NCBI RefSeq assembly: GCF_036186745.1
Contig: NZ_CP108086.1
Location: 3,162,001-3,226,000, forward strand
Direction: 5' to 3'
From: Microbispora hainanensis
GTDB lineage: Bacteria > Actinomycetota > Actinomycetes > Streptosporangiales > Streptosporangiaceae
Length of the DNA: 64,000 nt
Within the stretch, counting starts at the first letter, position 1. Each line of letters starts with the position of its first letter. Both the position numbers and the translations under genes were made by a program. This document shows positions 49,710 through 59,397 of the stretch, in pieces. The notes under the pieces were generated by a model. The model saw only the letters and a program-made list of their open reading frames with translations, was not told where the DNA came from and searched no databases.

Positions 49710-50285
49710 GTGCTGCTTTCCGATCGTGACCTCCGTGCCGAGATCGAGTCGGGCAGGGTGAAGCTCGACCCGTACGACCCGGCGATGATCCAGCCGTCCA
49801 GCATCGACGTACGGCTGGACCGCTACTTCCGGGTGTTCGAGAACCACCGCTACCCGCACATCGACCCGTCGATCGAGCAGCCGGACCTCACCCGGCAGGT
49901 GGAGCCGGACGGCGACGAGCCGTTCATCCTGCATCCGGGGGAGTTCGTGCTGGCCAGCACGTACGAGGTGATCAGCCTGCCGGACGACATCGCCTCGCGG
50001 CTGGAGGGCAAGTCGAGTCTGGGCCGGCTGGGCCTGCTGACGCACTCGACGGCCGGCTTCATCGACCCCGGCTTCGAGGGGCATGTCACACTCGAACTGT
50101 CCAACGTCGCCACGCTGCCGATCAAACTGTGGCCGGGCATGAAGATCGGTCAGCTCTGTATGTTCCGGCTCAGCTCGCCGGCCGAGTTCCCGTACGGCTC
50201 GGACCGGTACGGCTCGCGCTACCAGGGGCAGCGGGGGCCGACGCCGAGCAGGTCGTTCCTGAACTTCCACCGCACCAAGATCTGA
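49710..50285 (+). CDS. dcd: dCTP deaminase
   Basis: Protein of 191 aa starting [20 protein letters not shown] from a GTG, the standard start and length for the family. Conserved parts: [19 protein letters not shown], the active-site block [20 protein letters not shown] followed by [14 protein letters not shown], and the C-terminal [16 protein letters not shown]. It converts dCTP to dUTP (in actinobacteria some members go on to dUMP) for thymidylate synthesis. Trimeric cytoplasmic enzyme. A housekeeping gene that marks the return to core chromosome right of the tRNA. Confidence 0.95.
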   Translation: MLLSDRDLRAEIESGRVKLDPYDPAMIQPSSIDVRLDRYFRVFENHRYPHIDPSIEQPDLTRQVEPDGDEPFILHPGEFVLASTYEVISLPDDIASRLEGKSSLGRLGLLTHSTAGFIDPGFEGHVTLELSNVATLPIKLWPGMKIGQLCMFRLSSPAEFPYGSDRYGSRYQGQRGPTPSRSFLNFHRTKI

Positions 50286-50441
50286 AGCGGCTCAGGCAAC
50301 AAGTGTGTTACGGGACCCCTTCTGGGCAGCGAGAAGGGGAAGAGTAGGTTACAAGCGGGCTTGTGTGCCCTGAACTTCGCATTTCCACTGGTAAGCCGTA
50401 CCCTTCTCTGCGGACCGTCCCCGCACATCTGGAGAAACGAC

Positions 50442-51059
50442 GTGCGCCTGCGTCTCACGCCCCGTGAGGACAGCTACTACGACTTGTTCGCCGACTCGGC
50501 GAACAACCTCGTCACCGCATCGCGTCTGCTGGTCGAGATCATCAGCGACGGTTCGGACCGGGAGGGTCTGGCCGAGAAGATGCGCGCCTGCGAACACGCG
50601 GGCGACGAGCGCACTCACGCGATCATGAACCGGCTCAACGAGAGCTTCATCACGCCCTTCGACCGTGAGGACATCTACCGCCTCGCGTCGAATCTCGACG
50701 ACGTGATGGACTACATGGAGGCCGCCGCCGACCTGATCGTCCTCTACCAGATCGACCACCTGCCCAAGGAGGTCGTGCGCCAGGTGGAGGTCCTCGAACG
50801 GGCCGCCGAGCTCACGGCGGACGCGATGCCGCGCCTGCGCTCGATGCAGCACCTCAACGAATACTGGATCGAGATCAACCGGCTCGAGAACCAGGCCGAC
50901 CAGGTCTATCGCAGGCTGCTGGCGAAGCTGTTCAGCGGGGAGTACGACGCCCTCACCGTCATGAAGATGCGTGAGGTCATCGAGCAGCTCGAGCTCGCCG
51001 CGGACGCCTTCGAGCACGTCGCGAACACGATCGAGACGATCGCGGTCAAGGAAAGCTAA
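50442..51059 (+). CDS. PhoU-like DUF47 protein, partner of PiT transporter
   Basis: The GTG start at 50442 follows GGAGAAA and gives 205 aa (VRLRLTPREDSYYDLFADSA). All-helical PhoU-like fold with metal-binding-type motifs EHAGDERTHAIMNRL and NRLENQADQVYRRLL. The stop is directly followed by the GTG of the transporter gene. DUF47 proteins accompany PiT phosphate carriers and control their activity. Cytoplasmic. Confidence 0.92.
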   Translation: MRLRLTPREDSYYDLFADSANNLVTASRLLVEIISDGSDREGLAEKMRACEHAGDERTHAIMNRLNESFITPFDREDIYRLASNLDDVMDYMEAAADLIVLYQIDHLPKEVVRQVEVLERAAELTADAMPRLRSMQHLNEYWIEINRLENQADQVYRRLLAKLFSGEYDALTVMKMREVIEQLELAADAFEHVANTIETIAVKES

Positions 51060-52058
51060 GTGGAGCTCGCGCTTGTCATCGGCGTGATCGTCATCGCGCT
51101 GGTGTTCGACTACACGAACGGTTTCCATGACGCGGCGAACGCCATCGCCACCTCCGTCTCCACCCGCGCGCTGACGCCGCGGGTCGCACTCCTCCTCGCC
51201 GCGGTGATGAACTTCATCGGAGCCCATCTCGGCACCGAGGTCGCCCAGACCGTCGGCAAGGGGATCATCGACGCTCCGGACGGCACCCACGGATTGCTCA
51301 TCGTGGGCGGCGCCCTCATCGGAGCGATCGTCTGGAACCTCATCACCTGGTATTTCGGCCTGCCGTCCTCCAGTAGTCACGCCCTGATCGGCGGGCTGGT
51401 CGGCTCCGCCCTCGCCGCCAGCGCGAACGTGCACTGGTCGGGAGTGGTGGAGAAGGTCGTCATCCCCATGGTCCTGTCGCCTGTCATCGGGTTCGTCCTG
51501 GGCGGGATCATCATGATCATCCTGCTGTGGCTCTTCCGCAAGTCGAACCCGCACCGCACCAGCCGGGGGTTCCGGTACATCCAGCCGGTGTCGGCGGCCG
51601 CCATCGCGCTCGGCCACGGGCTGCAGGACGCGCAGAAGACGATGGGCGTGATCTTCCTGGCGCTCGTCGTCGGCGGATACGCCTCCCCCCAGGGCGGCAT
51701 TCCCGAGTGGGTCATCACGGCCTCGGCCACGGCGATCTCCCTCGGCACCTACTCCGGCGGCTGGCGCATCATGCGGACGATGGGCAGGCGCATCATCCAC
51801 CTGGACCCGCCGCGCGGTTTCGCGGCCGAGACGGCGGCGTCGTCGGTCCTCTACACCGCCGCCATCGGGTTCGGCGCCCCGATCTCGACCACGCACACCA
51901 TGACCTCCGCGATCATGGGTGTGGGCGCCACGCGGCGGTTGTCGGCCGTGCGGTGGGGCATCGCCGGCAACATCGTGACCGCGTGGGTCCTGACGATCCC
52001 CGCCGCGGCCGTCGCCGCCGCGATCGGCTACTTCATCCTCAACCTCGTCCTCGGATAG
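51060..52058 (+). CDS. PiT-family inorganic phosphate transporter
   Basis: Integral membrane protein of 332 aa with two inverted PiT signatures: VFDYTNGFHDAANAIATSVS near the N-terminus and AIALGHGLQDAQKTMGVIFL in the second half, plus FGLPSSSSHALIGGLVGSAL and GAPISTTHTMTSAIMG. Low-affinity phosphate symporter. It starts at a GTG immediately behind the DUF47 gene and is followed by a terminator. Confidence 0.94.
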   Translation: MELALVIGVIVIALVFDYTNGFHDAANAIATSVSTRALTPRVALLLAAVMNFIGAHLGTEVAQTVGKGIIDAPDGTHGLLIVGGALIGAIVWNLITWYFGLPSSSSHALIGGLVGSALAASANVHWSGVVEKVVIPMVLSPVIGFVLGGIIMIILLWLFRKSNPHRTSRGFRYIQPVSAAAIALGHGLQDAQKTMGVIFLALVVGGYASPQGGIPEWVITASATAISLGTYSGGWRIMRTMGRRIIHLDPPRGFAAETAASSVLYTAAIGFGAPISTTHTMTSAIMGVGATRRLSAVRWGIAGNIVTAWVLTIPAAAVAAAIGYFILNLVLG

Positions 52059-52078
52059 AGGACACCTCTATATAGAAC

Positions 52079-52106
52079 GGGCCGGCCCCACGCGGGGGAC
52101 CGGCCC
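52079..52106. terminator. Terminator between pit and mshD (convergent)
   Basis: GC-rich hairpin with outer stem GGGCCGG/CCGGCCC and an inner CCCC/GGGG stem, between two convergent genes. Confidence 0.75.
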
Positions 52107-52115
52107 TTCGGCGTC

Positions 52116-53018
52116 TCAGCGCCGGTACATGGCGTCCGTGCTCCACCGCGTGAACCCGAGCGACTCGTACAGCCGGACCGCCGCGGTGTTCTCCTCGTCC
52201 ACGTAGAGCATGACCTGCGAGAGGCCGAGCGCGCGCAGGTGTTCGAGCCCGGCGAGCGTCAGCGCCCGGCCGAGGCCCGTGCCGCGCTCGCCGGGCGCGA
52301 CCCCCACCACGTAGACCTCGCCGATCGGCTCGTCGCCGCCGGGCGTCCCCGCGTGCACCTTGGTCCAGTGGAAGCCCGCCAGCGCGTCTCCCCGTACGGC
52401 GAGGAAGAAACCCGCGGGGTCGAACCACGGCTCCCGCTCCCGCAGTTCGAGGTCGGCGGCCGTCCAGGAGCCCTGCTCGGGGTGGGTGGCGAAGGCCTGC
52501 GCGTTGAGCGCCAGCCACGCCTTCTCGTCGCGTCCCGGCTCGAACGTGCGCAGCCGTACGCCTTCGGGGAGGGCGGCGGTGGGCAGGGGTTCGGACAGCG
52601 GGCGGCGCATCTGCCACAGGGAGCGCACCCGGGCCAGGCCCGCGCTCGCGGCGAGACGGGCGGCGCCGGGCAGGTCGCCGTGCGCCCACAGGCGCAGCCC
52701 GCCCCCGCTCGCCTCCAGCGCCTCGCCGAGCAGCCGCCGGCCCAGGCCGCGCCCGCGGAAGGCGGGATGCACCACGAGCTCGCCGCTCGGTCCCTCCTCC
52801 GGGTCCGCCGGGTCCAGGTGGGCGAAGCCCGCGACGCTCCCGTCCGCATACAGCAGTACGGCTCTCGCACCCGGCTCGGCGCCGTGGCGCACCTGGAGCA
52901 TCACATGTTCGTTGAGCGGGGCCACACCGTCGGCCTCGGCGGCCGTCTCCACCAGGGCGAGCACCGCCGCCACCTGCTCGTCATCGAGCCGCTCCGTGAT
53001 CTCCACGCGTAGGTCCAT
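52116..53018 (-). CDS. mshD: Mycothiol synthase (GNAT acetyltransferase)
   Basis: The ATG at 53018 (MDLRVEITERLDDEQVAAVL) gives 300 aa, the normal MshD length. Two GNAT domains in tandem: the first with GELVVHPAFRGRGLGRRLL, the second with VVGVAPGERGTGLGRALTL, and the ending NTAAVRLYESLGFTRWSTDA. It acetylates the cysteinyl-glucosaminyl-inositol precursor with acetyl-CoA, the last step of mycothiol synthesis. The gene is diagnostic for Actinobacteria. Confidence 0.93.
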   Translation of the reverse strand: MDLRVEITERLDDEQVAAVLALVETAAEADGVAPLNEHVMLQVRHGAEPGARAVLLYADGSVAGFAHLDPADPEEGPSGELVVHPAFRGRGLGRRLLGEALEASGGGLRLWAHGDLPGAARLAASAGLARVRSLWQMRRPLSEPLPTAALPEGVRLRTFEPGRDEKAWLALNAQAFATHPEQGSWTAADLELREREPWFDPAGFFLAVRGDALAGFHWTKVHAGTPGGDEPIGEVYVVGVAPGERGTGLGRALTLAGLEHLRALGLSQVMLYVDEENTAAVRLYESLGFTRWSTDAMYRR

Positions 53019-53148
53019 GATTGGCACGATAAGTGAAGGCCCGGCGATCTCCCTACCGGGCTTCGGCAATAGACGCCATGCGTCCCCTCTCTGAATCGTT
53101 ATCTCTGCGCAATTTCCCGCTCAGCTCCCCGCTCTACTGTCGGAGGTC

Positions 53149-55042
53149 ATGACCCGAGCATCCCTGACGCGACTGGCCATCGCCGGCGCCGCAATGGTCG
53201 GCGTCGCGGCCCTCACGATGGGCACGGCAGCCGCTTCTCCCGGTCCCAAGCCCCCCGCTCCTCCCACCGCCCCCGCCCCCAATCCCCCCACCCCTCCCAA
53301 ACCCAACCCCCCACCCCTCCGAACCCCCCACGCCCCCGAAGCCCCCCACGCCCCCGAAGCCCCCGAAGCCCGACAAGCCCGGTCCCTCCGTTCCCGTCCG
53401 GTTGCTGACCATCAACGACCTCCACGGCAACCTGGAGCCCCCGACCGGGTCCAGCTCCCGGATCCTCGACCCGAACGGCGCGAACGTCGACACCGACGGC
53501 TCGCTCACCGGCATCCCCGGCGCGAAGTACTCGATCGCGGGCGGCGCGTCCTACCTGGTCGCCCACCTCAAGCAGCTGCGCGACCCCAACACTCTTCTCG
53601 TGGCCGCGGGCGACCTCATCGGCGCCTCGCCGCTGCTGTCCGCCGCCTACCATGACGAGCCGACCGTCGCCCTGCTCGACAAGCAGGGCCTGGTCACCTC
53701 CTCGGCCGGCAACCACGAGTTCGACGAGGGCATCGACGAGCTCAACCGCATCATGAACGGCGGCTGCCACCCGGTCGACGGCTGCTCCCCGGCCGGCACG
53801 TGGAAGGGCACGAACTTCGACTACCTCGGGGCGAACGTCGTCAAGGAGAGCAACGGCGACTACGCCCTGCCGCCCTACTTCGTCAAGAAGATCCACGGGG
53901 TGGACATCGGCTTCATCGGCCTGGTGACCCAGACCACCCCCAGCATCGTCACCGCCGCCGGCATCAAGGGCCTGCAGTTCACCGAGGAGGTCGCGGCGGC
54001 CAACAAGGTGTCCAAGGAGCTCGCCAAGCGGGGCGTCAAGGCGCAGGTCGTGCTGGTCCACGAGGGCGACAACATCACCCCCAACCAGGACCCCAGCTCC
54101 TGCCCTGTCGTCCCCGGCAACGGCTCGCGGATCGCCACCGGCCTCGACCCGCAGATCGACCTGGTCATCAGCGGCCACAGCCACCAGGCGTACGTCTGCA
54201 CGGTGAAGGACCCGGCGGGCCAGGACCGCGTCTACACCCAGGGCTCGTCGTTCGGCCGGGCGATCACCCAGATCGACTTCCAGGTCGACCGCAAGACGAA
54301 GGACATCGTCCGCTCCAGCGTCGTCGCCAAGAACAACGTGGTGACCCGCACCGTCACCCCGGACCCCGAGACCGAGGCGTACATCAAGACCTGGCAGGAG
54401 CGGGTCTCGACCGTCGCCAACAAGCCGATCGGCTCGATCACCGCCAACATCGGCCGCGGCACGAACGTGGGCGAGACCCCGCTGGGCGACCTGATCGCCG
54501 ACGCGCAGCTTGAGGCGACCAAGGACGGCGGCAACGCGGAGATCGCGCTGATGAACCCGGGCGGCGTCCGCACCGACCTGTCCTACGCGCAGAGCGGCGC
54601 CGAGGGCGACGGCGTCGTGACGTACGGCGAGGCCTTCCAGGTGCAGCCGTTCAACAACCTCATGCAGGTCGTCACGCTCACCGGGGCCCAGCTCAAGGCG
54701 CTGCTGGAGCAGCAGATCTGGACGGTCGACCCGGTGACGGGCGGCCTCACACAGCGGATCCTGCAGCCGTCCTCGTCGCTGACCTACACCTTCGACACGA
54801 CGAAGCCGGTGGGCTCGCGGGTCTCCGACATCAAGATCAACGGCGCCGCGGTGACCGACACCCAGCAGATCCGGGTGGCCGCCAACAACTTCCTCGTCGG
54901 CGGCGGCGACGGCTTCACCGTCTTCACCCAGGGCACCGACCTGTGGAGCGGCCCGCTGGACATCGACGCGTTCGTCGCCTACATGGGCGCGCACTCGCCG
55001 ATCGCCCCGCCGGCGACCGGCCGCATCAACCTCATCCAGTAA
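53149..55042 (+). CDS. Secreted 5'-nucleotidase/UshA-like phosphoesterase, interrupted by a frameshift
   Basis: Signal peptide (ATG 53149 behind GGAGG; LAIAGAAMVGVAALTMGTAA) and a Pro-rich linker are read in one frame, while the catalytic part up to 55042 is in the +1 frame. The frames meet in a C-rich tract at about 53300-53340; both sides code similar Pro/Lys/Thr repeats, so a single-base indel there is the likely cause. The catalytic part is intact: LLTINDLHGNLE (metal Asp and His), VAAGDLIGASPLL, GNHEFDEG, VISGHSHQAY, and a C-terminal substrate domain with MNPGGVRTDLSY. It would release phosphate from extracellular nucleotides. Sequencing error, true mutation or phase variation cannot be told apart here. 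Confidence 0.8.
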
Positions 55043-55056
55043 TCACGAGAAACGGC

Positions 55057-55090
55057 GACGGCCCGTCCCCCTGGAGGGGGGCGGGCCGTC
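55057..55090. terminator. Bidirectional terminator between nucleotidase and glnR
   Basis: GACGGCCCG (55057-55065) pairs with CGGGCCGTC (55082-55090), with an inner CCCC/GGGG stem; it lies at the ends of two convergent genes and overlaps the glnR stop region by two bases. Confidence 0.75.
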
Positions 55091-55796
55091 AGCGTCTGGC
55101 GGGTTCGGCCTCGTTCTGCTCGCCGCGGTCGGGGACGAAGCGGTAACCGACGTTGCGTACGGTTCCGATGAGCGCCTCATACTCGGCGCCCAGCTTGGCC
55201 CGCAGGCGCCGTACGTGCACGTCCACGGTGCGGGTGCCGCCGAAGTAGTCGTAGCCCCAGACCTCCTGCAGCAGCTGGGCGCGGGTGAAGACCCGGCCCG
55301 GGTGCTGCGCGAGGTATTTCAGCAGCTCGAACTCCTTGAAGGTGAGGTCCAGCGCGCGCCCGCGCAGCCGGGCCGTGTAGGTCGCCTCGTCGATCGACAG
55401 GTCGCCGCTGCGGATCTCGTCGGGGACCTCGTCGGCGGCGGCCAGCGACAGCCGCCCGACCGCCATCCGCAGCCGGGCCTCGACCTCCGCCGGACCCGCG
55501 GTGTCGAGGATCACGTCGTCCGCGCCCCACTCCGCCGTCATCGCCGCGAGGCCGCCCTCGGTCACGATCACCATCAGCGGACAGGTGACACCGGTCGTGC
55601 GCATCAGCCGACACAGGCTCTTGGCCTGCACGAGCTCACGGCGCGCGTCCACCAGGATGGCGTCCGCCGGGGGAGTGTCGATCAGCGCGGAGGCCTCGGC
55701 GGGCGCGACCCGCACCGAGTGCAGCAGCAGTCCGAGTGCCGGGAGCACCTCCGCCGACGGCTCCAGAGCGTTGGTCAGCAGGAGCAGATTGCTCAC
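55089..55796 (-). CDS. glnR: GlnR, orphan OmpR-type regulator of nitrogen metabolism
   Basis: Protein of 235 aa beginning [20 protein letters not shown], the conserved GlnR start. The receiver domain keeps the central Asp (AILVDARRE) but lacks a normal acidic pocket, as known for GlnR, which works without a paired kinase. The C-terminal winged helix is highly conserved ([40 protein letters not shown]). In Streptomyces and relatives it activates glnA, amtB and other nitrogen-assimilation genes. It is convergent with the nucleotidase gene. Confidence 0.92.
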   Translation of the reverse strand: MSNLLLLTNALEPSAEVLPALGLLLHSVRVAPAEASALIDTPPADAILVDARRELVQAKSLCRLMRTTGVTCPLMVIVTEGGLAAMTAEWGADDVILDTAGPAEVEARLRMAVGRLSLAAADEVPDEIRSGDLSIDEATYTARLRGRALDLTFKEFELLKYLAQHPGRVFTRAQLLQEVWGYDYFGGTRTVDVHVRRLRAKLGAEYEALIGTVRNVGYRFVPDRGEQNEAEPARR

Positions 55797-55962
55797 ATGA
55801 GCCTCCTCGCACCATGTCGGCTCGGCGCCGTTTGCAGCACTGAAAACCGCGACAGCCGTTCAAACACGTAAGGACCCGGGGGCCACATCGCCCGAGTCCA
55901 ATAATTCGTAGGGTAGCCCACACGAAGTTTGCGTCCAATGTGCGTCACCCGTGTGAACAACA

Positions 55963-55992
55963 CGTCACGTGGTTTACCGCCGTAACGTGACG
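55963..55992. promoter_or_regulatory. Inverted repeat between glnR and the MoaD-like gene
   Basis: Perfect 8-bp arms CGTCACGT and ACGTGACG separated by 14 nt in the divergent gap. Could be an operator; the binding protein is unknown. Confidence 0.35.
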
Positions 55993-56043
55993 GTGACGGA
56001 GAGCTTCCGCGGGGTGACGTGAGAGTGAGGGGAACGGTACGCC

Positions 56044-56292
56044 ATGGCCAGGGGAACCATCCGCTACTGGGCGGCGGCGAAGGAGGCCGCCGGCGTGCCG
56101 GAGGAGCCGTTCGACGCCGAGACGCTGGGAGATCTGCTCGCGGTGATCTCGCGCAACCCGGCGATCGAGCGCGTGTTGCGCCGGTGCTCCTTCCTCGTCG
56201 ACGGCGCCCCGGCCGGCACGCGCGATCCGGCGACGATCGACCTCCCCGACGGCGCCGTGGTCGAAGTTTTACCCCCCTTCGCCGGGGGATGA
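56044..56292 (+). CDS. MoaD/ThiS-family sulfur-carrier protein
   Basis: Protein of 82 aa with a beta-grasp pattern (GTIRYWAAAKEAAGVPEEPF; LPDGAVVEVLPPFAGG) and the C-terminal Gly-Gly needed for thiocarboxylation. MoaD passes sulfur to molybdopterin; ThiS acts in thiazole synthesis. No partner gene (moaE, moeB, thiG) is nearby, so which pathway it serves is unclear. Divergent from glnR. Confidence 0.82.
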   Translation: MARGTIRYWAAAKEAAGVPEEPFDAETLGDLLAVISRNPAIERVLRRCSFLVDGAPAGTRDPATIDLPDGAVVEVLPPFAGG

Positions 56293-56497
56293 GCGACCTT
56301 ACGTGCCTCTCCCGTCGATCTTTGCCCCTCGCGTCGCCCAGAGCGGCACCTCGCCGCGTTGTCGTCGTCGCCCGTAGCCTCCGGCTACGAGCTCCTCCTC
56401 CGCCTTGCGATGCACCACTCTGGACACCGCTCGTTTCGGGCAAATCTTGCCGGTCAAGGCACTACCCTGATCGCAAAGGCGCCTTCGGAGGGGTCGG
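56293..56497. other. Gap between MoaD-like and LmeA-like genes
   Basis: About 200 bp without a credible reading frame. A short hairpin (GTAGCC/GGCTAC) near 56370-56390 is the only structure noticed; it may end the MoaD-like transcript. Confidence 0.35.
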
Positions 56498-57178
56498 ATG
56501 CGCAAGTTGGTCGTCGCCGTGGCCCTGCTGGCCATCGCGCTCGTCGTGCTCGACCGGGTCGCCGTGATCGGGGTGCAGCGCGAGATCGCCCGCCAGATCG
56601 AGGCCAAGTATGACCTCGAGGAGACCCCTTCGGTGCAGGTCAAGGGATTGCCGTTCCTCACCCAGGCCATCTCGGGGCGATACGAGGAGATCAGCATCGG
56701 CATCGGGAAGGTGGAGCGGGAGGGCGTGGAACTCGAACGAATCGACGCCACCGTCTACGGCGTCACCGCCCCGCTCTCCGACCTGATCCAGAACGCCGCG
56801 ACCACGGAGATCAAGGCCGACCGCGTGACGGGCACCGTGGTCATCTCCCGGCAGACCCTGTCGGCCCGCGCGCCGCGCGGCATCAAGGTCGAGGGCACCG
56901 GCGACGACAAGATCCGCGTCTCGGGCAACGTGCCCGTGCTCGGAAACCAGGTGCCGGTCACCGCCGACATGAAGATCCAGGTGGTCAAGGGCGGGATACG
57001 GCTCACGCCCGCGAGCGTGAAGATCGCCGGAGGCATCCCCGTGCCTAACCCCGAGCGGTTCATCTCGTTCACGGTGCCGGTGAAGGACCTGCCGCTCAAC
57101 CTCAGGATCACCCGCGTGAAGTCGACGAGCGAAGGGCTCGCGGTCCAGGGCACCGCGTCCGATGTCCCCCTTCGATGA
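56498..57178 (+). CDS. LmeA/DUF2993-family lipid-binding envelope protein
   Basis: Protein of 226 aa with an N-terminal signal anchor (LVVAVALLAIALVVLDRVAV), then a beta-rich domain with VKGLPFLTQAISGRYEEISI and repeated short strands, the DUF2993 pattern. LmeA in mycobacteria is an extracytoplasmic phospholipid-binding protein needed for lipomannan growth. ATG preceded by GGAGGGG. It overlaps the start of the next gene by 17 nt, which suggests co-expression with the sigma factor. Confidence 0.85.
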   Translation: MRKLVVAVALLAIALVVLDRVAVIGVQREIARQIEAKYDLEETPSVQVKGLPFLTQAISGRYEEISIGIGKVEREGVELERIDATVYGVTAPLSDLIQNAATTEIKADRVTGTVVISRQTLSARAPRGIKVEGTGDDKIRVSGNVPVLGNQVPVTADMKIQVVKGGIRLTPASVKIAGGIPVPNPERFISFTVPVKDLPLNLRITRVKSTSEGLAVQGTASDVPLR

Positions 57179-57752
57179 GCCCCCGCGTGACGATGGTCAC
57201 ACCGCCGAACCGTCGCGGTCCGGCGTACGTGATGAGGGTGTGAGTCCAGCCGGAACAGCCGACGAGGAGCTCATACGCGCACTTTGGGAGGATCACGGAG
57301 GGCCGCTGTACGGCTACGTGCTGCGGCTGACCGGTGATCCGGGCAGGGCGGAGGACGTGGTGCAGGAGACGCTGCTTCGGGCCTGGCGGCATCCCTCCGG
57401 GCTCCAGGGACGTCCCGTTCGCGCGTGGCTGTTCACCGTCGCCCGCAACCTCGTCGTCGATCAGCACCGGGCCCGCAAGTCCAGGCCGCAGGAGACGGGG
57501 GACGAGGCGCTCGCCGTGCTGCCCGCCGACGACGAGCTGGAACGGGCCGTCGAGTCGTGGGGGATCGCGGAGGCGCTGGCCTCGCTCAGGGCGGAGCACC
57601 GCGAGGTGCTCCTGGAGACGTACTACCGGGGGAGATCGGTGAAGGAGGCGTCGGAGATCCTCGGCATCCCGCCGGGAACGGTGAAGTCGCGGACCTACTA
57701 CGCCCTCCGGGCGCTGAAGCTCGCCCTGGAGGAACGGGGGCTGGCGCCATGA
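57162..57752 (+). CDS. ECF RNA polymerase sigma factor, SigL-like
   Basis: Protein of 196 aa. Region 2: LWEDHGGPLYGYVLRLTGDP, AEDVVQETLLRAWRHPSGL, RAWLFTVARNLVVDQHRARK. Region 4: SLRAEHREVLLETYYRGRSV, ILGIPPGTVKSRTYYALRAL. The first ~30 residues are not conserved and an internal GTG near 57240 is a possible alternative start. It overlaps by 4 nt the gene for its membrane-bound anti-sigma factor, a standard pair. It is separate from the island sigma factor at 46449. Confidence 0.92.
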   Translation: MSPFDEPPRDDGHTAEPSRSGVRDEGVSPAGTADEELIRALWEDHGGPLYGYVLRLTGDPGRAEDVVQETLLRAWRHPSGLQGRPVRAWLFTVARNLVVDQHRARKSRPQETGDEALAVLPADDELERAVESWGIAEALASLRAEHREVLLETYYRGRSVKEASEILGIPPGTVKSRTYYALRALKLALEERGLAP

Positions 57753-58777
57753 CCTGCGAGGAGGTGCGGATCTCGCTCGGCTCGTACGTGCTGGGGGCGC
57801 TCGACGACGCAGAGACCGCCGAGGTCGAGGCCCACCTGGACACGTGCGCGGCCTGCCGGGCGGAGCTGTCCGAGCTGTCCGGGCTGCCGCCGCTGCTGGC
57901 CCGCGTGTCGGCCGAGGACATCGAGCGCGCCGCCGCGCCGCCGCGTGCCGTGCTCGACGGCGTCTTCGCGGGTGCGACGACGAGCGCGCCCCAAGCCGCG
58001 CAGCCCGTGCCCGAAGCCGTGTCCTTGGCGCTGGACGCGGTGGACGCGGTGGACGCCCCGCCCGCGCGTCGCGTGCGCCGATCCCGGGTGCTGCTGGCGC
58101 TCGCCGCGTCCGTCGTCGTCGCGGCCGCGGGTGGTACGGCGTGGGTGTCGGCGACGCTGCGGGGGACGGAGACGACGACGGCGGCGGGGTCGGCCGCGGC
58201 GGCCCCCGCCCAGGCGGACCAGGCAGGTCAGGGAGAGATGGCCCAGGACCAGTCGGCCCAGGACCAGTCGGCGAAGGATCAGAGGGCACAGGATCAGCGG
58301 GTGCAGGCCGACAGGTCGGCGGAGGCGCTCGTGGAGCCCTTCGCCGCCAAGGAGCCCCCGACGCCCATGCACTCGGCCGCGTCGTCGTCCGTGCCCTCGG
58401 CCGAGTCCTCCGCCGGGGGGGTGGCGCGAAAGGTCCAGCCGCCGCCCGCCGAGACGCCCGTGGCCGCGTCGCCCGTGCCGTCCGAGGTGCGCGGGAGCAG
58501 CGGCGACGTACGGATCGTCGTACGGCTCGTGCCGCACGACGGCGGCACGCAGGTCGTCGCCAGGGTCGCCGGCGTCCCGGCGGGCACGGTCTGCACGTTG
58601 CGCGCGGTGTCCAAGGACGGCGAGGTATCGACCCTCGGCAGCTGGACCGTGGGCAGGGGCGAGCTCCGCGGCCAGAACATGGTCCTCGAAGGCTCGACCG
58701 CGCTGCGCCCCGGCCAGATCGACCGGATCGAGCTCACCGACTCGGCCGGCCGCGTCCTGGTGACCGTCAGTCTGTGA
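57749..58777 (+). CDS. Zinc-finger membrane anti-sigma factor
   Basis: Protein of 342 aa. N-terminal ZAS domain with the His-x3-Cys-x2-Cys motif (VEAHLDTCAACRAELSEL) that holds the sigma factor, one membrane segment near residues 110-130 (VLLALAASVVVAAAGG), then an outside part: a Gln/Asp/Ala repeat region with several DQSAQDQ-like units, a Pro-rich stretch and a C-terminal beta domain (VRIVVRLVPHDGGTQVVARV). It should keep the coupled SigL-like factor inactive until an envelope signal arrives. Confidence 0.9.
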   Translation: MTCEEVRISLGSYVLGALDDAETAEVEAHLDTCAACRAELSELSGLPPLLARVSAEDIERAAAPPRAVLDGVFAGATTSAPQAAQPVPEAVSLALDAVDAVDAPPARRVRRSRVLLALAASVVVAAAGGTAWVSATLRGTETTTAAGSAAAAPAQADQAGQGEMAQDQSAQDQSAKDQRAQDQRVQADRSAEALVEPFAAKEPPTPMHSAASSSVPSAESSAGGVARKVQPPPAETPVAASPVPSEVRGSSGDVRIVVRLVPHDGGTQVVARVAGVPAGTVCTLRAVSKDGEVSTLGSWTVGRGELRGQNMVLEGSTALRPGQIDRIELTDSAGRVLVTVSL

Positions 58778-58834
58778 CCCTGCCGTTATCCGGCGCGGGA
58801 ATCGGCCGCACCGGGCGTACGGTTGCAGACGGTG

Positions 58835-59281
58835 ATGGCAGGAATCGCGACCCTCGCGGCCACGCTCGTGCTGGGCGTGGTCGTCGGGCTGCTCCTGAGA
58901 CGGCGCGACGGAAGGATGCGGGTCGTGGGACACGCCGCGGTGACGAGTGCAGATCTCGGTGCCGACCTCGGCGAGCGCGCCACGCTCGTGCAGTTCTCGA
59001 CCGCGTTCTGCCAGCCCTGCCGCGCGACCCGCCGCGTGCTGGACGAGGTGGCCGGCATGGTCCCCGGCGTCCGGCACGTGGAGATCGACGCGGAGTCGCG
59101 CCTCGATCTGGTGAGGCGCTTCGACGTGCTGCGCACCCCGACCGTGCTCGTCCTCGACGGGGCGGGCAACGTGGTGAAGAGGGCGTCCGGCCAGCCGCGG
59201 AAGGCCGACGTCATCGCCGTGCTCGGGGCGGCCGTGGACGGCGCGTCTCACGGGCCGTCTCAGCCATCGGACAAGGTGTGA
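58835..59281 (+). CDS. Membrane-anchored thioredoxin-like protein
   Basis: Protein of 148 aa from the ATG at 58835; in-frame TTG (58823) and GTG (58832) lie just upstream. N-terminal membrane segment (TLAATLVLGVVVGLLL), then a thioredoxin fold with active site Cys-Gln-Pro-Cys in STAFCQPCRATRRVLDEV and the cis-Pro region VLRTPTVLVLDGAG. It stands before the sulfur operon with its leader peptide, so it may help thiol/disulfide or sulfane-sulfur handling there. Confidence 0.85.
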   Translation: MAGIATLAATLVLGVVVGLLLRRRDGRMRVVGHAAVTSADLGADLGERATLVQFSTAFCQPCRATRRVLDEVAGMVPGVRHVEIDAESRLDLVRRFDVLRTPTVLVLDGAGNVVKRASGQPRKADVIAVLGAAVDGASHGPSQPSDKV

Positions 59282-59313
59282 CAGATGCCGAGACGGAAGG
59301 TACTGTCGTGGTC

Positions 59314-59397
59314 ATGACTCCCACGACAGAGCTGCTCACGAAGCGGCGCGCGGTGGACTTCTGCCGCGTGGCGACATCGCTCTGTCGCATGGCCTGA
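59314..59397 (+). CDS. Cys-containing leader peptide of the sulfurtransferase operon
   Basis: A 27-codon frame starting MTPTTELLTKRR and containing AVDFCRVATSLCRMA. The core pattern Arg-Arg-x-Val-Asp-x-Cys-Arg-Val-Ala-x-x-Leu-Cys matches the small leader peptides known upstream of sulfur genes in actinomycetes. Two Cys codons (TGC, TGT) sit in its second half. It ends 57 nt before the DUF4395 gene. It probably senses cysteine supply by ribosome pausing, i.e. attenuation of the following operon. Confidence 0.72.
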   Translation: MTPTTELLTKRRAVDFCRVATSLCRMA

